Origin: Agrocybe praecox
Lineage: Eukaryota > Basidiomycota > Agaricomycetes > Agaricales > Agrocybaceae
Assembly: GCA_964017145.1 (NCBI GenBank)
Contig: OZ024840.1
Location: forward strand, 3,596,001 to 3,660,000
Reading direction: 5' to 3'
DNA: 64,000 bases
The position numbers and the translations under genes are program-made. The notes under the pieces are model-generated. The model had not been told where the DNA came from, ran no database searches, and was given only the letters and a program-made list of their open reading frames with translations. Below, in pieces: positions 56,711-64,000 of this stretch. Each line of letters opens with the position of its first letter. The stretch's first letter is position 1.

Positions 56711-57315
56711 CTAACCAACAAAACGTAGAGCATCAGCGCCAACGTAGTACTTGGCTACTTCTCCAGCTTTGGTGGGCGCTGTTGGATCCGGGACAAGGAT
56801 AAAGGTTTGTGAAAATACACGAGGGTGGCCCTCTATTGCTCGAGCTGGTGTATTCGGGGGGTTTCCTGATGGCCCACGACCATGTGTCACATTGCCGGAG
56901 ACGGAGACAAGTAGTGACGGAGGTTGTGCGCCTATAGGGAAAGAGTGTAAGGACAAGTATATTGTGTGGCATAGACAATAATCAACAAACCTGGTATAGG
57001 ATGGCAGTCAAACGACTGGACATCGTGCTTCGTAGCTGGCATATTCACTACTAGCTCACGAAGACCATCCGTGCCCGTGAACGGCTTGCCATTCCATGTT
57101 AAAGATGAAGTCGGTCGGTAGAAGTGTGGCAATTCTGCTAGACGCTTGTCGGAGTCGTATGCAGCGTAATATATTCTTGTAAAGTTGTCTGCTGCTCTTG
57201 TAGCGATTTCAATGCTGTAGGGAAGAAGAAAAAGGAGAGGGGCCTAAGTTTCGAGGAGGAGTAGGAAGGAAGACGGTGGAACGCACTCGCTGGGAGTCAA
57301 CAAAGAGTTGGTCAT
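56711..57315 (-). CDS. NXT1: NTF2-related mRNA export factor NXT1/p15
   Basis: 157 aa. Exons on the minus strand: 57315-57287, 57214-56991, 56931-56711. p15/Nxt1 heterodimerises with TAP/Mex67 to carry mRNA through nuclear pores. The NTF2-like fold is visible: helix IEIATRAADNFTRIYYAAYD, DKRLAELPHFYRPTSSLTWN, GTDGLRELVVNMPATKHDVQ, SFDCHPIPG, the strands SLLVSVSGNV, and FSQTFILVPDP ending near KYYVGADALRFVG. The order and C-terminal FILVPD...YYV.ADALRF match p15. A ~15-residue loop (RGPSGNPPNTPARAIEG) is larger than in animal p15. The first exon is only 29 nt. It is divergent from ISC1. Confidence 0.9.
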
Positions 57316-57426
57316 GGTTGAAGGGATGGTTAAGGACAGAGATGCCTGTGACTCACTATTAACAGTCATGTTATCCTTGTCACGCTTGCTAATTATAGAT
57401 TGGAACTTTCCTCTTCGCTTACAGCC
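57316..57426. promoter_or_regulatory. Bidirectional promoter, NXT1/ISC1
   Basis: Only 111 bp lie between the two divergent ATGs, the most compact intergenic region in the window. Confidence 0.6.
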
Positions 57427-58929
57427 ATGTCAGAAAACTCGCGAATCCGTGTTCTTACCCTCAATTGCTGGTATGTTCAAGTATTCATCCCAATTCCTAT
57501 GACTTTGACTCTCAGTCGAGGCTAGGGGTCTCAAATACATTGCAAAAAACCTCGAGGATCGAATTGAGACAATCGCACATGAATTAGCAAACTCAGACCA
57601 CGATATAATCGCACTGCAAGAAATCTGGGTCTTTGCCCACTTCCAACGCGTGCAGCAAAGAGTATACAAGCGTCTTCCCCACTCGAAATTCTTTTATAGG
57701 TGTGCTCTATTATAGTTGACAGAGCACAAGTTGTTGGCTCACATGCATGCATGCCTCATTTCAGCGGCGCGTTAGGGGCAGGCCTTGCAATATTTAGTCG
57801 TTTCCCAATTGTTTCGACATCCGTACATCCGTACGCACTAAATGGGACGCCTTTGGACGTAGCAGGAGGAGACTGGTTTGTCGGAAAGGCAGCTGCCAAT
57901 GTTGTTATTTTACATCCTGTCCTCGGCCAAGTTCAAATATTCAACACACATGTGCGTCAAATATTACTCAATGTTTCACCTAACGTATTTAAGACCTCTT
58001 CAGCTATACGCAAAAGGAGGAGAAGATGGACCAGAACATAACAGAGCACACCGACTTGTCAACGCTTGGGAATTTGCCAAACTCGCTCGACAAGCAGCCG
58101 AACTGGGAAAATACGTCATTGCTGTAAGTTGCTACCTCAAATTGATATGTACTCTATTAACATGACATCTCATTAGCTCGGTGACTTCAACAGCATACCT
58201 CCTACATTACCCATGACTGTCATTCTCCAGCATGCAAACCTAAAAGACGCATGGGCAGTAACGCACCCAAACATTGATGCCTCACTAATTACCTCCCCGC
58301 AAGAAGCCATCCAAAAACTTGGAATCACAGCAGACTCCCCTTTGAATAGCTACACTGCTGCAAAAGCATACGCACGCGGGACATGGGGTAAACGCCTCGA
58401 TTACGTTCTCTACCGCCAGCCCCAAAGACCCGGACAGGTCGTCCCAATTCTCCACGTGGTGAATACCAAAGTTGTCTTTACGGAACTAGTTCCAGGCCGC
58501 CCCTTCTCTATCTCTGATCATTTCGGACTGGAAGCCACCTTTGAAATAAGACCTCCTTCATTAGATGACAATTCCCAAATTCCACCAGCAAAGTTATCCG
58601 AGATCTCCAGTGCGACTAGAGCTACAACCATACAGGCTCTCATGGCGTCCTACCGATTCTCGCGCGAACGTTCTCGCAGAGAACTTGCCATCTTTGTTCT
58701 TTGTATTATCCTTCTCATCGGACTCGCTGTAGGCGCTGCGTGGTTGCCTCATTCATGGATAAACCCCATTTTCATCTTGTTCACAGTATTCCTTGCGTGG
58801 TTGGCGACGACCATGTTGTACGAAGGGTTTATCTTTGGCAATTGGGAATGCAATGCGCTGATGAATGTCATCGAAGAACTGGAGATACACGGGAAGGGTC
58901 AAGAATTTCTTAATGGACTCGACTCATGA
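57427..58929 (+). CDS. ISC1: Inositol phosphosphingolipid phospholipase C / neutral sphingomyelinase (ISC1)
   Basis: 425 aa. Exons: 57427-57470, 57526-57699, 57765-57951, 58004-58123, 58177-58929. Isc1 cleaves complex sphingolipids to ceramide in ER and mitochondrial membranes. The exonuclease-endonuclease-phosphatase fold is complete: RVLTLNCWGLKYI, HDIIALQEIW (Mg-binding Glu), GALGAGLAIFSRFPI, the phosphate-loop-like GGDWFVGKAA typical of Isc1, FNTHLYAKGG, EHNRAHRLVNAWEFAK, LGDFNSIP, KRLDYVLYR and the catalytic SISDHFGLEA (Asp-His). Two C-terminal transmembrane helices follow (LAIFVLCIILLIGLAVGAAW; PIFILFTVFLAWLATTMLYE), as in yeast Isc1 and nSMase2-like proteins. Confidence 0.94.
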
Positions 58930-59345
58930 TTGGAACCGTGATGAAAATGTGGTGGTTGTTTGCGACATTCGATGTTTCGAGGTGTCTGGTGTTTATACCC
59001 TTCTTCCTCTGGACAATGAAGTTGGATTTCATGAGTGTTAATGTACATTATAGATATGATATTTTAGAGTAAAATACACACGACACAAAACATGATCAGT
59101 AATAGTCAGTTAGTAATACAATCAGGGAGACATTTACAATGTGGTATAGTATGTAACAAAAATGTAAGATGGCTTGTGGATGTGAAAAGGAGATGCAACA
59201 GGAATGTTGTCCAACATGCAATATGCCTAAGAGCACGGAGGACGAACGAAAGCAACGACCTGGGGGGAAAAGCGGGCCAAGGCAAAAAACTAAATGGTCG
59301 ACTGGTGGGCTCCTATATGCCAATTAGAGAAGCCCAGAGCCATTA
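58930..59345. other. Convergent 3' intergenic region
   Basis: 416 bp between the ISC1 and hydrolase stops. Small overlapping frames have no protein signature. No element is recognised. Confidence 0.5.
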
Positions 59346-61909
59346 CTATCGGTAGAGCTGCGACGAGGCAACAACAACCGTTTGATTAGCAGAGCCCTGC
59401 CTCGTCCAACTGTCCACCATTTTCCGAAGGTCGCCCTGCCCGCTGGAAGGTCGTGGCTCTGTGCCACCCACAGATAAAAGTCCTTTACTCTTCCTACGGG
59501 GCAATGTCAGCCCCGCAGAGTGTTTCATCGACGGGGAAGATATTGCGGATGGCTGGACAGGAGACATGGTCGAATTAGATGGATACATTGGTGACTCCAT
59601 TTGTATACTAGATTGACGGGTGGCAGATGAGGGAAACAGCTTGAAAGTGTATGCTTGTTGCGAAAAGTCAGGTTCCGTGGTGGTTGTAGGCGAATCCATA
59701 TGATGCATTCTTCTCGGATTGGAAGTGAGCAAAGGGGACGAGCGAGTAAGGGACGACGTTAAGTCATCTATCGATGAGACCGAAGTCGTGGATGAGTTCA
59801 AGAAATGCGTTTTTGAATAAGGACTTGTAGGCGTCGGAGGCACAGAAACAGCATGGTGTAACAGCGGAGAGGTGTGCGACAAAGAGAGGTGTGGAATGCT
59901 TTCCAGGTGGGCGTCTTCAATATGTTCGATGTCAACTTTCTCCTTAGTATCAGATGCTCTGCTAGAAGGCAGCGCAGGCCAGATGGGTGACCTGACCCAA
60001 CTTGGGGCGTTATCACCATCTTCATCCGAGCTAATTTCTACATTTTGATCTGACCCTGCCCGCAAAGGCGCCCGTTTGTCGCCTCCAATGTCTGAAACTT
60101 CCACCCCATCCCCACTCACAAATACAGTTCGCTCAGTCTCCATCTCTTCCTCCATACCACGTTCGGCAATGGCAGCAAGTAGCTGAGGAGACCGACTCTG
60201 GTACTTCGGCAGTACATTGCGCACAAAGTTGCGCATGGATTCAAAGGACCGGTGAGCTGCGTCTAAGAACGGATAGGCTTGAAAGACATGAATCTACATA
60301 AGGGTCAATATTTGATTGATGCATGTGTAAATAAATTTATATACTTACAGCATCATCGTACAATTCGTGCATGACTTGCACACCAGCTGAAGTAGCCTTA
60401 TGAGCCAACAGTGTGATTTCATCCCGAAGAACCTCCGCGTCACCCGCCTGTATGAGCAACGGTGGAAGACCTTTAAAGTCTCCAAACAGCGGACTGGCGT
60501 AAGGATGTGTGAGGTACCTCTCAGTATGCTCGCCCAGGTAAAGAGCAATGGGATTCATGTGATTGTCAGCAGTGGGGAAGGGAACCACGTCATATGCTGC
60601 ATTTAGATCCCAGGACTCGCAACTCATTGTTAAGTCTGGACAAAAATCCAATGGTGAGTTGGCCGAGGTTATTACAGGAAAGATGATTTTCACGCACCAA
60701 CCCAAGGTGACATAAGAATGGCACCAGACGGGAGTGCATACCCGTTATCGCGAAGGTACATTAAAAGAGCGAGTGACAAACCGCCGCCAGCGCTATCACC
60801 GCAAATAATGATATTCTCTGGAGGAATATGTAGATCCTCAACCAGCCTCAGATACGCACTGACAGCATCATGCAAAGGCCCTGGGAAACAAGTCTCGGGG
60901 GCAAGACGATAATCAAGAGCTATTTTCAACGACACCCCGTGGTTAATTAAATATAACATAACATCAGAAGATCAAACGTGTCACCGACTTACCAAAGACC
61001 CGAGAATCAGTGTATTTGGCAAGTGGAATGGAAATGATACGTTGGGCCGCGGCGCTGGACAGGTAGTATGCACCTGCAGAAAAAGGGCATCAGAGATTCA
61101 GAGGCACGCCCACGACAACAGGGAAGTATGCTAACCTCCGTGTATGTATAGAATGACACGTTCTTTTCGCTTCAAAGTTCCCTTTGATTCGCTAAACGTA
61201 GAATCGACAGATGAGGTCCTGCTGAAAGTAGGTTCCGAGATCTTAGAAGCCCTCCACTCAGTTTGCATTCTTTGCCAGGTTTTTCGGCCGACCACCCACT
61301 CCCCAGAAAGCTCCCGCTTGCCTGTCTCTTTTTCATCGAACTCAGACAATATGCCCCGAAGCTTTCTCTTCTTTACACGAAAGGTCACTGGAGAGACAAT
61401 TGCATCAGATGGAAGCGGGACCAGTCCACCAATCCCCATAAGCATGCGTATAGTGCCCTGGTGGCAAAAAATCATCAGATTGCGGGGAACAGGTAACGAG
61501 GCAACGAAATGAATCACAATATCCACCAAAGCACTGTGTCGCTCTGCACCACGCATGAGGCTTGTAACGACAGTCATTTCAATACCCCAGGAATTGCGAC
61601 GAGGACCCCAAATATGATGTGAAAGGACATCGGTAGTGACTTCAGTAGCTGTATGGAGTCTAGAGATGAGTGATGGACAGAATTCCGAAGCTCTTTGAAT
61701 CGACCTTTAGATGCGACAATGAACCCAAACTTCCAGTAGTCCCATAGACGCAGCGGTCTCCGTGGCTGAAGCTTCAGCTTAGGATCTACACGAGCTGAGG
61801 GTGGAGGAGATCCGGTTTCATAGTGGAGGAGAGATTGTGAGGGAGAGCGCTGGCTAGGTTGAACCTTGATAGGCGGAGCGCGTTTGGAGTGAAAAAACCA
61901 GGGAGACAT
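59346..61909 (-). CDS. HSL-family alpha/beta hydrolase (esterase/lipase) with long disordered tail
   Basis: 748 aa. Exons on the minus strand: 61909-61705, 61639-61136, 61073-60993, 60919-60698, 60635-60349, 60293-59346. The hormone-sensitive-lipase/steryl-acetyl-hydrolase family hydrolyses esters on or near membranes. Seen after splicing: WGPRRNSWGIEMTVVTSLMR, oxyanion motif ILYIHGGAYYLSSA, FALDYRLAPE, nucleophile elbow IICGDSAGGGLSLAL, Asp in QAGDAEVLRDEI and His in YDDAIHVFQAYPF. A hydrophobic stretch near residue 50 (YWKFGFIVAS) may be an anchor. About 290 Ser/Pro-rich residues follow the catalytic domain. The ATG at 61909 is preferred because a C/T-rich tract on the coding strand lies just upstream. 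An in-frame ATG at 62020 would add 37 residues. Confidence 0.87.
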
Positions 61910-62086
61910 GCATGCAAAAGGTAGGAGGAAGAAAAAGAATAAATAGAAAAGGTGTGGACTAGTAGTACATGGCAAAGAAGAGTTTCGAAAATTGAAATTA
62001 TGGAACATGAGCTCCGGCATAGCGCCCGAAAATATAAAGTCAGCTGATGCTACCCCGCACGGTCACGTCATACATCTCGATTCGGA

Positions 62087-63871
<1,785 letters not shown>

Positions 63872-64000
63872 GATATTGCTGTTTATTTCGGCTTTTGTGT
63901 TCTTGTTCTTATTGGGCAAGTCAATTACAAGCTATGCACAAAATTTGATTTAGAAGTCTTTCGTACAAGGGCCATAAGGATCCGATTCTTAGACTCACTG
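63872..64000. other. Right edge, upstream of MAP2
   Basis: 129 bp of presumed 5' UTR/promoter of the MAP2 gene. Too short to assign anything further. Confidence 0.4.

Noticed and set aside
61910..62020. ATG at 62020 as the hydrolase start
   Set aside because: The extra 37 residues translate a C/T-rich tract (YLFFFFLLPF) typical of sequence just upstream of fungal transcription start sites. The ATG at 61909 is preferred, though 62020 is not excluded.

Overview
The window is intron-dense nuclear DNA of a filamentous fungus, most likely a mushroom-forming basidiomycete (Agaricomycetes). The evidence is about 27 genes in 64 kb, short introns (roughly 45-75 nt, GT..AG with CTAAC/CTGAC-like branch sites), up to 19 exons per gene, a priA/CPL1-type secreted protein, two PalI/Rim9-like membrane proteins, and full-length fungal SIN3, SYO1, ISC1 and EXO5. 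I saw no transposon, tRNA, rRNA, CRISPR array or prokaryotic feature. The species cannot be named from the sequence alone.

Layout. 1-6.7 kb: the end of an LRR protein, then RRP47/C1D (minus) and SF3B5 (plus) head to head, then a SAM methyltransferase with a long disordered part. 7.8-14.4 kb: two PalI-like tetraspan proteins on the minus strand flanking a signal-peptide-bearing agmatinase/arginase-family enzyme. 15.9-24.5 kb: a three-exon membrane-anchored disordered protein, the SIN3 co-repressor scaffold, and a single-pass protein with PPxY and PSAPP motifs. 25-36 kb: SYO1, a RidA-like deaminase, a beta-hydroxyacid dehydrogenase, an Ark/NAK-family kinase and a Ctr copper transporter. 36.8-46.9 kb: EXO5, a priA/CPL1-like secreted protein, a GH27 alpha-galactosidase, a second copy of the three-exon membrane-anchored family, a nicotinamidase and a small His-rich membrane protein. 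47.2-63.9 kb: a DHX57-type DEVH helicase and PRP22 head to head, NXT1/p15 and ISC1 head to head, an HSL-family alpha/beta hydrolase, and methionine aminopeptidase 2.

Much of the window is RNA housekeeping: the exosome cofactor RRP47, SF3B5 and PRP22 for splicing, NXT1 for mRNA export, and DHX57-like. SYO1 serves ribosome assembly. Three such genes sit in compact divergent pairs separated by 111-215 bp. The remainder covers membrane and lipid signalling (PalI-like, ISC1, Ark kinase, PPxY protein), copper uptake, and secreted enzymes.

Exon models were built by hand from splice signals, frame and conserved protein motifs. For every multi-exon model the exon lengths sum to a multiple of three. 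The least expected observations are a 6-nt microexon in the alpha-galactosidase, an ATG-only first exon in SF3B5, two candidate GC-AG introns, and an apparently uncharacterised paralogous family (15.9 kb and 43.7 kb) with a shared exon plan and a C-terminal PYxAPYFAxPP motif.
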